DNA of 64,000 nt from the NCBI GenBank assembly GCA_002794775.1, contig NBAY01000124.1:1-64000 (forward strand). Reading direction: 5' to 3'. The translations under genes were made by a program, and so were the position numbers. Under the pieces are notes generated by a model. It made no database searches. It saw only the letters and a program-made list of their open reading frames with translations, and was not told the origin of the DNA. The DNA is from Porodaedalea pini (lineage: Eukaryota; Basidiomycota; Agaricomycetes; Hymenochaetales; Hymenochaetaceae). Below, in pieces: positions 35,044 through 47,200 of this stretch; the first letter of the stretch is position 1, and each line of letters begins with the position of its first letter.

Positions 35044-36769
35044 TGTTAGGGTCAGATGAATATTCCAATTCTTTAACCACGAAGGTGTTGCCTTCCAGAC
35101 TGTATGGTCCTCTGAGTGGTGTATTACCGAGACGACTTTACTTATCTTCGACCGATCCCGTAACCAGCTTCTCCTTCGCTGCCCTTATCAGGTGGAACCT
35201 GAGGTTGGTATTGAAAGCACTTAGTTACAGCAGATAGGGGAGGTAATGCCCTAGAGGGTCGAGAGACGTTCGGTTATGCTGCGATGTTGTCTAGGAGGCA
35301 AACTGCAAGGCTTGGCATAGCCGAGATGCACTCAACCAGACTTGGTTCTGTGGACAATGAGAGGAACCTTCTAGGCGTGGCGTAGCCAAGGGTCTACTCA
35401 GTCAAAGTCAATCCTTATTCAACTTGGGACAAATCCTCAACCCAGTATGGGGCGGACTCGTTATTCAACCAAGGAGGATATTACACAGTGGTAGTTATAG
35501 ATGTAGAGGTAGGGGTAAGAAGTAGCAGTGTTCTGTAACCTTCTGAAAGCGATAGAGAATGGGGATCTGGGGTGCTAGTTACTCGGCCTTATATAGCCTA
35601 CGGAATTTCTAATTTCTTTACGTTCTGCCCAACCAGATGCCCTTCCGTCTCCTTCCTATGTTTCAGGTGGCCGCAGCACTTGGCTGCTGTGGTGGGGATG
35701 TATGCACATGTACTCCATCCAATGGTTTTCTTGCATTCTGCAATTTGGACTGCGGGTGTGAGTCACGTGATGTCATGACCCGTGCGCTTGGGTGAGTACA
35801 TCACTGATTTGGTAGTCGGGCTCCCACGTTCTCCACATGCTTCGGTTTAATTAACTTCCTGCTTCTCCCGTGTGCTTCTATATCGGGGCTTTACTTCCCT
35901 GCTTCTCGAAGTGTCTTCCTCGGTTGTGGCACTGCCTAGCGTATCGGGTTGCATTGCTGCGCTCGGGTAGTCATTCTTCCCATTCAAATCCATTGGGGAT
36001 AACCATGTGGATCCATGGGTTATTCTTGGCTCACCATTCAGTGTCAGGTCCGTTCGGTGATAGGGCTGCTCCGCCGAGACATGTCTCCATTGTGAACGGT
36101 GGGTCATGTACTCCTAAGGCTAGAGTGATCTTGAATGTTTGTCTTCCTGACACGTGCTCAAATTCGTATAGCATAATCGTGCCTTGATGCTTTATGTCCC
36201 TGAGGTATGCCCAACAGTGCTTGAGTGCTGTCGTTATGTGTATTGGTATGTCATTCCCTTGTACTGGACTCGGGGTAGGTATTCGTATCATCATCTTGCA
36301 GTTCCTGCATTCTTCGTGTGGCTCCTTATTGTATTGGATGACTGTATCCCATTTGTAGTTCTCCATGCCACGTTCTTCTTTACTGATGTGGACTTTATAT
36401 GTCTTGGCATCTCGATAGTAGATTGCCTGTCCTGTTTCAAAGTATGGGGATTGGCCTTCCCACTTGTGTGCTCGTAATGTGATGTCCTGGTCCATTAGTC
36501 CTATTGTCTTCAGGAGTTCTGGGACCTTCTGTGCTATGTTCTGTAGTAGCATGCACTTGGTGCATTGGGGATCAACCTCCATTGGTTGTCCTTTGCTTTC
36601 TTGGTGTTTATGTGCCATGTCACAAGATGTGACAGTGTAGCTTGATTGTGACTGACAGATTTTTGCCTGGGCAAGTATCCGTCAAGATCAGGTGACCACG
36701 GTGCCACGTGTATGATTGACGATGATCTTCTTTGATCGACATTTCCGAATGTGCGAAAATTTCCTTTCA
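35044..36769 (-). mobile_element. 1726-bp unclassified insertion with TG...CA ends
   Basis: Starts TGTTAGGGTC, ends TTTCCTTTCA, and is flanked by GTTAA on both sides (35039-35043 and 36770-36774). Excision restores LINE-2 ORF1 phase. A 5-bp duplication with TG...CA ends fits an LTR-class insertion, but I find no terminal direct repeat. The minus strand has a 195-codon ORF (36031-36618) and a TATA-like TTATATAGC lies near 35590 on the plus strand. It could be a very long solo LTR or a non-autonomous element. Confidence 0.75.
36031..36618 (-). CDS. Unrecognised 195-aa ORF in the 1.7-kb insertion
   Basis: ATG at 36618, stop at 36031. Hydrophilic, with CTKCMLLQ and CRNCKMM cysteine pairs (Cx2C at about residues 19-22 and 107-110) that could form a zinc site. 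A second frame (36107-35847) continues past its stop with Arg/Ser-rich sequence, so a frameshift may have separated one longer protein. Not similar to any Gag, Pol or transposase I know. May be a remnant. Confidence 0.4.
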   Translation of the reverse strand: MAHKHQESKGQPMEVDPQCTKCMLLQNIAQKVPELLKTIGLMDQDITLRAHKWEGQSPYFETGQAIYYRDAKTYKVHISKEERGMENYKWDTVIQYNKEPHEECRNCKMMIRIPTPSPVQGNDIPIHITTALKHCWAYLRDIKHQGTIMLYEFEHVSGRQTFKITLALGVHDPPFTMETCLGGAALSPNGPDTEW

Positions 36770-38392
36770 GTTAATACGCGTGTTCGTAACGTCAAACGCA
36801 TCTACTTTTCTCTTCCCGATAACCTTGCGATCCGCCCCCTTCCCAACTCCATTAAGAATACCATTCGCTCTGGCCTTAAAGGCTCTACAGAGTTCAAACA
36901 TCTCATCATTCTTAATGTCGAGTATACTTCCAACAGCAACCTATGCATTTCATTCACTAACATCCGCCCCGATTTCAATTCTACTTTTTCTTCCCTCTCA
37001 TCTCTCCTTAACCACATCATTAACATTAGTGGCGCAAAAGTGTTTATGCCCTCTCCCCAGTTCAAACTCGTTTTACCTGCTGTTCCAGTATTTGACAAAG
37101 ACACTAACACTCTTTATACCGAACGCGACTTGATGGAGGAACTGTCATCCCTCCCCCAGTTCACTGGGCAGGAATTTCTTTATCCCCCTCATTTTATGGC
37201 ATCTATTGAACGTCTAAACACCCTAGACTTTTGCAATGTCTCCATTATTTTGAAAGACACTAGGTGCCTAGCTTTTGACCATTTCTTCCTCCACAACAAC
37301 CGCAATCTCCCAGTCTTTGGTGTCATCCGACACCTCGAGGAAATGCGAGCCCAACCAACCATCTCCCAATGTGACAACTGTCATCGCTTGGGACACTCTT
37401 CAATAAAATGCTGCTCAGTCGCACAATGTGCTATTTGTTCGGAACCGCATCGAACTGCCGTACACATCGCCAAGTGCACTCCGTGTACTGCTGCCAACAA
37501 CCTCACATGCGAACACTTTGCGCACTGCATCAATTGTCAAGGTGATCATAACGCCAGGTCTTCCACCTGTCCCGCTCGCCAAAATTACCGACCTCCCTTT
37601 TAAATGATCACCTCTATCTCTATTCTTTCTTTTAACGTTCATCATTCCGAAGCTACCACTGACCTGCTTTTCAAGTCCCTCTTTCAATGCAGCAGTTCAT
37701 GCCCTGATATTATTTGTTTACAGGAAATTCCTACCATTTCTACCATTACTCCATCCAAATCATCTCCATCGGGTGAACAGCAATTCGCCACCCGTAACTC
37801 TGATCCTTTTATTTGTGTACTCCCCCCCCAATCCCTTTCTATCCAACCCAGTTGCACGACTTTCCTTCACCCACGCATTGCCCATCTTTTTAACTCCCAC
37901 CCCCACTTATCACGTCCTATATGCCAAGTCACCATTAGCGTTGACCGCGGCTCTTCACTCCCACCTGTTTACATTTGGAATGTTTACAATTCTCCCAGTA
38001 CTCATTCTTTTGAAGACCCCTTTCCCAATCTTTCGTCTTCTAATACTCACATTCTAGTCGGTGATTTCAACAGACATTCTGCCCTCTGGTCTGACACTCA
38101 TCTCTCCTAATATTTCTCTTCCGCCAAACCCTTTCTACAATGGCTCGACAATTCTTCTTTAATAGTCACCAATCCCTTAGGCACACCCACTTTTCTGCAC
38201 CCTCAGGGATCTTCCACTTTGGACCTTGTCATCAGTTCTTCAGACATTTCTCCAGTTATTAGTCAATCCCTCCTCATTGGCGACCCCTCCTTTGAATTCC
38301 ATTCTGACCATCTTCCTATCGTATTTAATATACCCATTTCATTCTCCCCCCCCACCAGCCACACACTCTCTTCGCCTTGTTCGCAAACGTGA

Positions 38393-39390
38393 TGTGGAGA
38401 TCCCGATGCCGTTGGCCTCAGAATCGGCTCTATTAGGTTCGACTCGACTCAGGACAGTCTTACAAGTATCCCCGACGCATTTCAGGACAGTTTCAGTGTT
38501 TGGCAGTATTAACTCGACGCATACAGCTTGGTTCTGCACCGGTGAGCCACCAAAGTCCATTTTGGGTCACATCTGGTATTGTTCCGAGCCTCCCAAAGCT
38601 TAATTACTCATGTTCTCGAGTTACGGCTCCGAGTTCTGGCTATTTGGTGTTGTTTGGCTAGAGCCTCCGGTCTGTCTTTGTGTCCTTTGTACGCCGCTCA
38701 GAGGCTCAACCCTCTGTTGGTTATTTAAACACTCATGTAAATGTCTCAAAAAAAACAAGTTTAGTTCCCCTGAGTCAGTCCCAGTCTTTAGTTCTCGTCT
38801 CCGTTGCCGTTCAGTGTCGTTCCGTCCGTTCCGTCCGTTCCGTCTCGAGTCCCGTTTTCGGCCAAATCTTGCTTTTGCTATATTGCCCTCAGTTCTTAAC
38901 CGATTCTCGAGCTCTCTTCAGATCCTTAATCTAGTCGAAAATCGCTTTCGAATACTGTCTTGTCTTGCACGATTCCGAGCCCGCGTCATAGAGCTACGAA
39001 AATAGCTTTTGGTTCCGGGAGTTCCGTGCATTCCGCCAGCCGCAACCAGTGCAACCGCCATATCTCCGTCAATTCTGCATCGCGTCTCGAGATCTTTTCA
39101 GATTCGGAATCGTCTCGACGAATAGTATCGATTCCTGTCTTCACTGGCGAGTTTCCGAGCCCGGGTTGTCAAGATCGTAGTCGCTCTTTGTTCTCTGACC
39201 ACATTTAGGCACGTTTTGCTGGTCGTCCTTTGTACTTGCGTCCTTGAGTCGACACCTAGCCCCGAGTATTCCCCTACACTTCCCTACACTTCCTGACACT
39301 ATCCCCTCCATCAGACACGTTAGAGTGAACCCCCAGTGGCCGAACTCAACCAGGTCCGAGTCTGCCAGTAGACCGTACCATCACCTTTCA
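38393..39390 (+). repeat. Solo-LTR-like insertion (998 bp) in LINE-2 ORF2
   Basis: Starts TGTGGAGATCC, ends CACCTTTCA, flanked by GTGA (38389-38392 and 39391-39394). Without it LINE-2 reads VRKRDIPSLIAKF, matching LINE-1. Contains a TATA-like TTATTTAAAC near 38720 and a short tandem CCGTCCGTTCCGTC tract near 38822-38850. No coding potential. Strand is assigned from the TATA-like motif only. Confidence 0.7.
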
Positions 39391-41996
39391 GTGACATCCC
39401 TTCTTTGATTGCCAAATTTCATGATTCACATCTTTTCTCTTTTGATACATCTGATATTAGCCTTCCTTCCCACCTCGACGCCAAATTACTTTCTTTCTAT
39501 ATGGCATTCTCTTCTTTCACCACCCACTTTCTGTGAAAGCACAATCCCTGAACTTACTTCGGGCCCCATTCTTGGTGGACCGAGCAGTGCAGTCGTGACT
39601 ACCAAGCACATTACAGGGATCCATCAGTGGGCCACCTTGCCCAGCTCAACAAAACCCTTTCCACAGCCAAACTCGCCTTTTTCAGCGATCTACTCCACCG
39701 ATCTGACCACTCGTTGATCTGGAAACACAAATATCTAGGCATGGCACATCACTGTCACCCCATCGGTGCCCTTAAACTCCCCTCAGGGTGTTTCACCCTT
39801 AACAAGAGCGAGAAATCCGACCTTTTCCGCTCCACATTTTTCCCTGTGCTATCCACTGGTTATCACAACAAACACTCGCTCCCTCCTCCAGTCGACATTG
39901 AGCCTGTCTCTGTCGACGAAATGCTCCAGGCCTTAAAGGGCACCGACGATACGACTGCTCCAGGCAGTAACTGCTTTTCCTACCTTCATTTAAAACTTTT
40001 CATTGAATTTGAACCTCACTTCTTTGCTCAAATCTTTTCCTTCTGCCTTTCTTTCGGCTATTTCCCTTTGTCATTCAAACACTCCATTATTATATTTATA
40101 CCCAAACTGAAATGTTCTGATTTTTCACTTCCCCGTTCCTTTCACCCCATCGCCCTCATGGATACAATGGGTAAATTATTTGAATGCATTCTTTTTAACT
40201 GTTTACAAGTTATTTTCGAACAACGCTCCCTCATTCCTTCTTCGCAGCATGGCTGTCGGAAAGCCCTATCCACGCTCACTGCCTGCTATGAAGTTTTACA
40301 TTTGAACAATTTCAAACCCATCATTAATTCCCCTTCTACCGACGCTCCAGGCCTCAGCCCCCGTGAGCCTCAATGTCGTCGTTTGTTGACCTCCATGATC
40401 ACAATTGACATACAAGGCTTTTTTGACAACATTTCTCATCCTTTACTTATTGACCAATTAACCCGGTCCAACATCCATCCTAATCTTATTAATTGCATTT
40501 CCCATTGGATGCACGATTGCCCCATTTCGTTACATTTCAACCAATACTTTTCAGACACTTTCACCAAACCCAACCAGGGCGTTCCTCAAGGTTCCCCCCT
40601 TTCTCCCCTCATTTCCATCTTCGCAGCCGCTCCGGCTATCAAATCTTATTACAAATGTTTCCCTTACAACTGCCCCCTTCTTGCCTACATGGACAACCAT
40701 CTTCTTTCTGCATGCTCTCTGAGTATGCGCACTAATCTCATTCATTTATGCAACCAATTTCGATTCCTTTCTTCACAATTCGAACAACTGGGCCTTTCCA
40801 TTGACCCAGATTCCATTGAACTCATCCATTTCACCCCTCATAATGCCCATCACGCCAATCACGTCTCTTTTCCAACTCAACCAGAAAATCAACCTTCTCT
40901 TATTCTATCACCCTCTCAAATAATTCGTCCCCGGTCACACATTACATGGCTGGGTGTTATTTTCCAACATCATCTACACCCTTCTTTACACCTTCATTCC
41001 TGAGCCAATAAGGCACTGTCCACTCTTCATCAATGTTCTTTTCTTTTTCAGTCTTCTCATGGCACATATCTTGAATATGCCTGTCTCCTTTATTTTAATC
41101 TTATACGTTCCATTGCCGTTTACAGTGCTCAACTTTTTCCCAATTCTCCTTCAACCAACTATATTCTAACACCCATCCAACATCGCGCTCTTTCCCTTAT
41201 GTTATCCCACAGCGTCAACAAAGACGTGGCAGGCTCTTTACTTTCTATCCCACCCATTGATCTTTTTGTCCAATATCAAGCTAAACGCTTCATAACTTCT
41301 TATGTATCGGCATCTCACCCTTCTCTCCCCCCTTTGGTGGACATTTGCAATTCACTCCCATCTAACATTACTATACCCAACACCAATCTCTACCCTATCA
41401 TTCCACCCATTCATTCTCGCCTTTCTCTTGTACCGCTTACTTCTCATATGCACAGTCTTTCTATGAGACATTCTTTTCTCCAATTGTTCAATCATCCCCC
41501 TCCTTTTCAATATTTCCTATTTACAGATGGCTCTGTCATCGAGCGGGACGGTATCCCCATCAGCGGCCACGGGTATTCTATCATGCATAACTGACGCGAA
41601 CTCGTGTCCTTCGCCTCTGGTGCACACACTCAAAGCAACATCCTCTACGAGGAACAGCAGGCTCTTGTCACTGGCATTTCATGCTTCTCTACCCTACTAG
41701 CGCACTGCGCCCATCCCATCCACTTACGTGTTGCCACAGACTCTGCCAATTGCGCCCGCACCATCTTCTCAGAAGACTCTTCCCATGCTGCTTTTATAAC
41801 AGCGTTTCGCAGGATTTGCAGTATCTTCTTATCCTCGCACCACTCAGCATCCACTATTTCAGTGCAGTGGCTGCCTTCCCATATGGGACTACCCGGTAAT
41901 TCACATGCAGACCAGCTCACGTCCCAAGCCTCACACTCGCAACGCAAAAGCCCTGCCCCTGACACATTACCTAACCTACATGCACGATTTTCCGCC

Positions 41997-42409
41997 TGTT
42001 AGAACCTGAACTTTCACCTTTTCCTTTATTTTCCCTTTCACCATTTCCTTTATTATATTCGTCCTTTTCATTATATTTACCCATCTTACACAATCATTCC
42101 CACACTGCCTTCATTCGTTCCATTCCCACTCGTTATGTAATGTTAGGTAATATAGTCTCACGGTCGTCGCTATATAAGGTCTCAGGAATCGCATGAACTC
42201 CTTGTTCTGCTTTTCCTCTTACCTCCGCGACGACCTAGGTAAGACTTGTCCCCCTTGTATTAGTTTAGACTTGTATTAATCCTCTTACCTCCGCGACGAC
42301 CTAGCCTGAGTAAACGTGTCCCGAGTCTACGCTCGAGTATAACACGTCCCAGACGACAGTCAGCCGAGGCCTGCCCAGTCCGAGTTGTCTCCCAGACTCC
42401 CGCCTAACA
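41997..42409 (+). repeat. Gypsy-2 5' LTR
   Basis: 413 bp, TGTTAGAACC...CGCCTAACA. Contains TATATAAG at 42171-42178 (probable TATA box) and two copies of CTTACCTCCGCGACGACCTA about 70 bp apart. Confidence 0.95.
42171..42178 (+). promoter_or_regulatory. Probable TATA box of the Gypsy-2 5' LTR
   Basis: TATATAAG lies mid-LTR, upstream of the expected transcript start, and is repeated in the 3' LTR. Confidence 0.55.
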
Positions 42410-42803
42410 TAAAAGCAGAACCCCACCCAGGCTCATCCCCAGCGTACGTCGTCGCTGTCGACTCGCCTTCACCCAGTCTAGAGGAGCACTCCCCTCGACG
42501 GATTTGGCGTGTAAACTCCCTGAATGACAACCCTCAACCCTGCCCGGACGTTTTCGGACATTCGTGTATTACGTAAACCTACACCCGACATTTCCCGACC
42601 CTGGCTCTTCGCTTCTCCCTCTGGTGGAGGAACCATCTGACCTGGACGTGGGTAACACACCGTGTACAGTCGTCGACGTCGTTGTCGATTGTGATCTCGG
42701 CTGCCTCCTTCCGTTTGGTCATCAAACTCGCCGACGAACCTGTCCTTCGTCAGCGTAACGTACATCCGGACAACCAGCCCCTACCTGTTCCCCCCCCAAC
42801 ATA

Positions 42804-44201
42804 GTCAAGATAGATCTCACCGAGGAACAACAGTGGGCTTTCCCCTCTTCTTCACGCTACGACGCAGAACGCCAATCGTACGTAGTGGATGACAGAAACC
42901 ACATCACTCATAATCTCTGGTGGAGTGACACTAGGCACGCCTGGTACTCAACTGACCCATCTTCCGGCGAGCAAACTCGTTGGGCGCCTCGACCTCCCCG
43001 TGCACCATCATCACTGACAGTCTCGACATCGTCGGTCATCCTCCCAAGCGAACCAGGAGGCTATCGTACACCCCATAGAGACTCGTCACCGCCGACACCC
43101 CCTGAGCGCCTGACACATACGCCCGTACCAGCGATGGCTGAAGGTTTCACTCAAAGGCAGCAACAAGAGATCGCAGCGATCGTAGCTGCCACCTTCACCC
43201 GAGCAGCAACGAACGCCCCTGCAGCCCAAGCTCCAGCTCCCTCGATTGATGTCGCCCGGCCACGCGAATTCGCTGGTGGCGATGACTACCTCGACTTCAA
43301 GCGCGAAGTCCTACTCTTCGTCTCGGCGAACCCCACGAGGTATCCCTCGTCGTCGAGCAAGATCTATGTCGCCCTCTCTTACCTCAAGGGTGGCAACGCG
43401 TCGACGTGGGCGCAAAACTACGTCCAGGAATTCACAACGAATGGCGTTGTGGGCTTTACGGACGACTGGGCCAAGTTCCAGGAACGACTGGACGCCTCCT
43501 TCGATGATCCGAACAGGAAAGAGAAGGCGCTGAAGAAGTTCCGAGACAAGATCCAGAAGGACCTCTCCGCTGACCAGTTCTTCCAGGACCTCGACGTGAT
43601 CATCAAGGCAGCGGAGCTGAAGGACGAAGGTGTCATTTGTGACCGTCTGCAACGCGCGATGAACATTGAGGTGGTCCGCGGCGTGTTGAGATTGACGCCC
43701 GTGCCAACAACGTATGAGGCATGGAAAAAGAAGGCCATTGAGATCGATCGGGGCGAACAGCAGATTCGCGCCATCCAACGAGGTCGTACATTGCCGTTCA
43801 CGCCCCGTCCGACGCCCCAACAAGGGCCTCCTGCACGCCGACAGGTAGCAGCCCCGCACGCCGATAAGCGTGATGTGACGGGCATCACATTCGGAGGTGC
43901 TGGCCAACCGATGGACGTCTCGATGAATGAGGCGCAACGAAAGCGCGCGTGCTGGATTTGCGGCGGACTGGGACACTTTAAGGACAAATGTCCGCAGGTG
44001 AAGCCGATCATCCAGCGTATGTTGGAGCTGATGGCACCAGGCGAGCGCCGCCTCATCGCTGACGAGCTCGGCGCGATGAAGGAGTCGGCATTTGAGGAAG
44101 TCGTGGACACTCGAAGGTCGACGGTGGAGGACTATGTGGAGGAAGAAGGCGATGACGAAGAGGTCGTCAACTCACAGGGTTTTGCGAGTGGTCAGGCATA
44201 G
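42804..44201 (+). CDS. gag: Gypsy-2 Gag
   Basis: The open frame begins after a C8 tract (42780-42787) and ends at TAG 44199-44201. The first in-frame ATG is at 43134 (MAEGFTQRQQQE); whether translation starts there or upstream in another frame is not clear. Shows a helical capsid-like region (DVARPREFAGGDDYLDFK) and a single zinc knuckle CWICGGLGHFKDKC near the C-terminus, then an acidic tail (EEEGDDEEV). The heptamer GGGTTTT at 44177-44183 fits a -1 frameshift into pol. No stop in the core. Confidence 0.85.
   Translation, partial: VKIDLTEEQQWAFPSSSRYDAERQSYVVDDRNHITHNLWWSDTRHAWYSTDPSSGEQTRWAPRPPRAPSSLTVSTSSVILPSEPGGYRTPHRDSSPPTPPERLTHTPVPAMAEGFTQRQQQEIAAIVAATFTRAATNAPAAQAPAPSIDVARPREFAGGDDYLDFKREVLLFVSANPTRYPSSSSKIYVALSYLKGGNASTWAQNYVQEFTTNGVVGFTDDWAKFQERLDASFDDPNRKEKALKKFRDKIQKDLSADQFFQDLDVIIKAAELKDEGVICDRLQRAMNIEVVRGVLRLTPVPTTYEAWKKKAIEIDRGEQQIRAIQRGRTLPFTPRPTPQQGPPARRQVAAPHADKRDVTGITFGGAGQPMDVSMNEAQRKRACWICGGLGHFKDKCPQVKPIIQRMLELMAPGERRLIADELGAMKESAFEEVVDTRRSTVEDYVEEEGDDEEVVNSQGFASGQA
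44177..44183 (+). promoter_or_regulatory. Candidate -1 ribosomal frameshift site (GGGTTTT)
   Basis: In the gag frame the bases read G GGT TTT, the X XXY YYZ pattern. Slipping back one base leads directly into the pol frame, 15 bases before the gag stop. The same heptamer in the same frame is present in Gypsy-1 near 5216. Confidence 0.5.
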
Positions 44202-47200
44202 CCATCGGGGCGACTGACCGAGAAGAACAAGGGACTTTGAATCCGGATTCGCTAAAATATAACCAACCGTCTGTACAATACATAGATGCAAACGACGTCG
44301 ATGGTTTTCCCGATTACGAAGTCCCCACCGGTGTGAACAAAGATGAAGAGTACGAGCAACTGTTCATGAGAGGAACTGGCAGACGCCAGCTGGACCTTCT
44401 CCTGACCGTCGAACATGAAATAGCGGGTGAGGCGAGAGAGGTAGATGCGCATGCCCTTGTGGATTCGGGATGCACGGGATCCTGCATCGACGTCAGGTTC
44501 GTTGAGAGGTACGGGTTGGAAACGAAACGCTACATTCGACCCCTCGCGGTGCTCAACGCCGATGGCACGCACAATGAGGCCGGATTGATCGAGGAGTACG
44601 TTGACGTCGAGCTCATGATCGGCCGTCACCAGGAGAGGATCGTCCTCGCAGTAACGTCCCTAGCGTCGTCAAACATCTTCCTGGGGTACGACTGGCTTCG
44701 ACGTCACAATCCGGAGGTCGACTGGAAAATGGGTTCGATCGAATTCACCCGCTGTCCAGAAGAATGTGCAATCAAGAGGGAGCCGGTGGAGGACCTAGGC
44801 AAGGTGAAGAAGGTGGTGGAACAGATGAGGAGGGTGAGTGAGATGCGAATGGACAAGACGTCCTGGCCCGCATACCTCAATGACTACGCCGACGTTTTCA
44901 GCGAAAAAGGTTTCGAGAAGCTGCCAGAACACCGACCCTGGGACCATGTCATCGACTTGAAGCCCGACTTCAAACCGAGCGACTGTAAGATCTACCCGCT
45001 CACGCCAACTGAGCAGCAGTCACTCAAGGACTTCCTTGATGAAAATCTGAAGTCGGGTCGCATTCGACGGTCGATATCGCCCTTCTTCTTCATTAAGAAG
45101 GCCGACAAATCGCTACGCCTGATCCAGGATTACCGTAAGCTCAATGACGGTACGATCAAGAACAAGTATCCCCTCCCTCTCATTGACGAACTCGTTGACA
45201 AGGTCAAGAAAGCGAAGTACATCACTAAGCTTGACCTTCGCTGGGGGTACTACAATATCCGGATCCGCAAGGGTGACGAATGGAAGGCAGCGTTTCGCAC
45301 GAACATGGGCCTCTTCGAACCGACGGTCATGTTTTTTGGCCTTTGCAACGCGCCGGCCACATTCCAGGCCTTTGTCAACCACATCTTTAAGGACCTAATC
45401 TATGCGAACTTGATCATCGTATACCTCGACGACATCCTGATCCTCTCGGAAACCATTGAGGAGCATATCGACACGTCGAGGCGTGTACTCCAGATCCTCC
45501 GAGAAAATGGCCTGTACCTGAAGCCGGAGAAGTGCGAGTTTGACGCCAAGGTCGTCAAATACCTCGGCCACATCATTGGCAATGGCGAGATCAGGGCTGA
45601 CCCGGCAAAGACGGAGGCGATTACGAACTGGCCAGTCCCATGGAACCTCAAGGAGCTGCAACAGTTCCTCGGTATGGGAAACTGGCTGAGACAGTTTATT
45701 AAGGACTACAGCAAGGTGGTCCGACCGTTGACGTTGTTAACAGGCAAGAAGGACTGGGTATGGGAGACCGAACAGCAGGAAGTGTTCGAGGAGCTGAGAC
45801 GACGTCTCTGCTCACCTCCAGTCCTAGCCATCGCCAATGACGAGGGCCCCTTCCGCGTAGAAGCGGACTCGTCGAACTTTGCACTTGGAGGTGTGTTGTT
45901 GCAGAAGCAGGAAGGGAAGTGGAGGGTGATCGCCTACAGGTCAGAGGCACTTGAACCGGCGGAACGAAACTACGAGATCTATGACAAGGAGATGCTCGCG
46001 ATTGTTTCGGCGCTCAAGGAGTGGCGGCAATACCTCCTTGGCGCTCGCCACAAGATTGAAATCTGGTCTGACCATGCCAACCTCACCTACTTCAGGTCGG
46101 CGCAGAAGCTGAGCTATCGCCAAGCTCGCTGGCGGACCGAACTTGAAGAATTCGACTTCCACCTCGAACACAAGTCGGGCAAGACGATGGGCAAGGCCGA
46201 CCTGCTATCGCGCATGGCGGGCTATGATCAGGGCAAGGATGACAACGATGGAGTCGTGTTCATCAAGGATAAGTGGTTGAACCGTGGAGTGGTGTGGACA
46301 TCGTGCGACGAGGTGGTGGAACGAGTGGGCGAAGCGCAGAGGGCGCAGGACGAGTCGGAGAGGCCTACGGGTTTGGTGAAGGTCAACGAGTTGTGGCGGA
46401 TGAAAGGCAAGGTGTATGTTCCATCGACAATAAAGGAGGCTGTGTTGCGGGAGTGCCACGACTCGGTTCTGGCTGGTCATCCGGGAGCGTCGAAGACAGT
46501 AGAACTCGTCCGTCGCGATTTCTGGTGGGCATCGATATTCTCCGACGTCCGAGCATACGTCCGAGGATGCGACCGTTGTCAACGGACGAAAGCCTTAAGA
46601 ACGTCGAGGTCTAGACCGCTTCATCCAAACGCTGTCCCTGAAGGACCTTGGGAAATTGTTACGGTCGACCTAATTGGAGAGCTCCCGGACTCCAAGGGAC
46701 ACAACGCGATCTGCATCTTCGTGGATAGGTTCTCGAAGCAGATGCACACAATCCCGACGATGACGAGGCTGTCAGCAGAAGGCATGGCCCAGCTGTACCG
46801 CGACCACGTCTTCTGCCTCCATGGCCTACCGAAGAAGATCATCCACGACCGAGGCACGCAGTTCGATGCGTCGATGATGAAGGAGCTGTACAAACTTCTG
46901 CACATTGAAGGCAACCCGTCGACAGCGTACCATCCACAGACGGATGGTCAAACGGAACGCGTTAACCAAGAGCTCGAACAGTACCTTCGACTCTTCGTTA
47001 ACCATCGGCAATCGGACTGGAAGGACTGGCTCCCCCTCGCAGAGTTCGCATACAACAACCACGAACACTCAGCAATGAAGATGTCCCCCTTCTACGCGAA
47101 CACAGGACGTCACCCCTTGAGCTTCAACACGATGCGAACCTCATCTGCTAACATGTCAGCGGAAGAATTCGCAAAGCACATCAAGGAGACTCATCGCGTT

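Larger units (their letters stand above)
33631..37602 (+). pseudogene. LINE-2 ORF1, split by a 1.7-kb insertion
   Basis: Begins at 33631 (MAPPPNAKPASLHKTK). The Cys-rich N-terminal module (CDECKYELPYHSRSC, CTQCGRD), an acidic region and the C-terminal zinc knuckles (CDNCHRLGHSSIKC and two more) match LINE-1 ORF1. Lesions: a frameshift at a C13 tract (34671-34683), TGA at 35024-35026 (Arg in LINE-1) and the insertion 35044-36769. Ends at the TAA at 37600-37602. Confidence 0.88.

Noticed and set aside
38610..39005. 131-codon open frame in the solo-LTR-like insertion
   Set aside because: Low-complexity Ser/Arg/Phe sequence from the CCGTCCGTT tract; no splice or motif support, and it crosses LTR-like DNA.
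43311..44110. Two long minus-strand frames (221 and 230 codons)
   Set aside because: Shadows of Gypsy-2 gag; the plus strand carries the zinc knuckle and capsid motifs.
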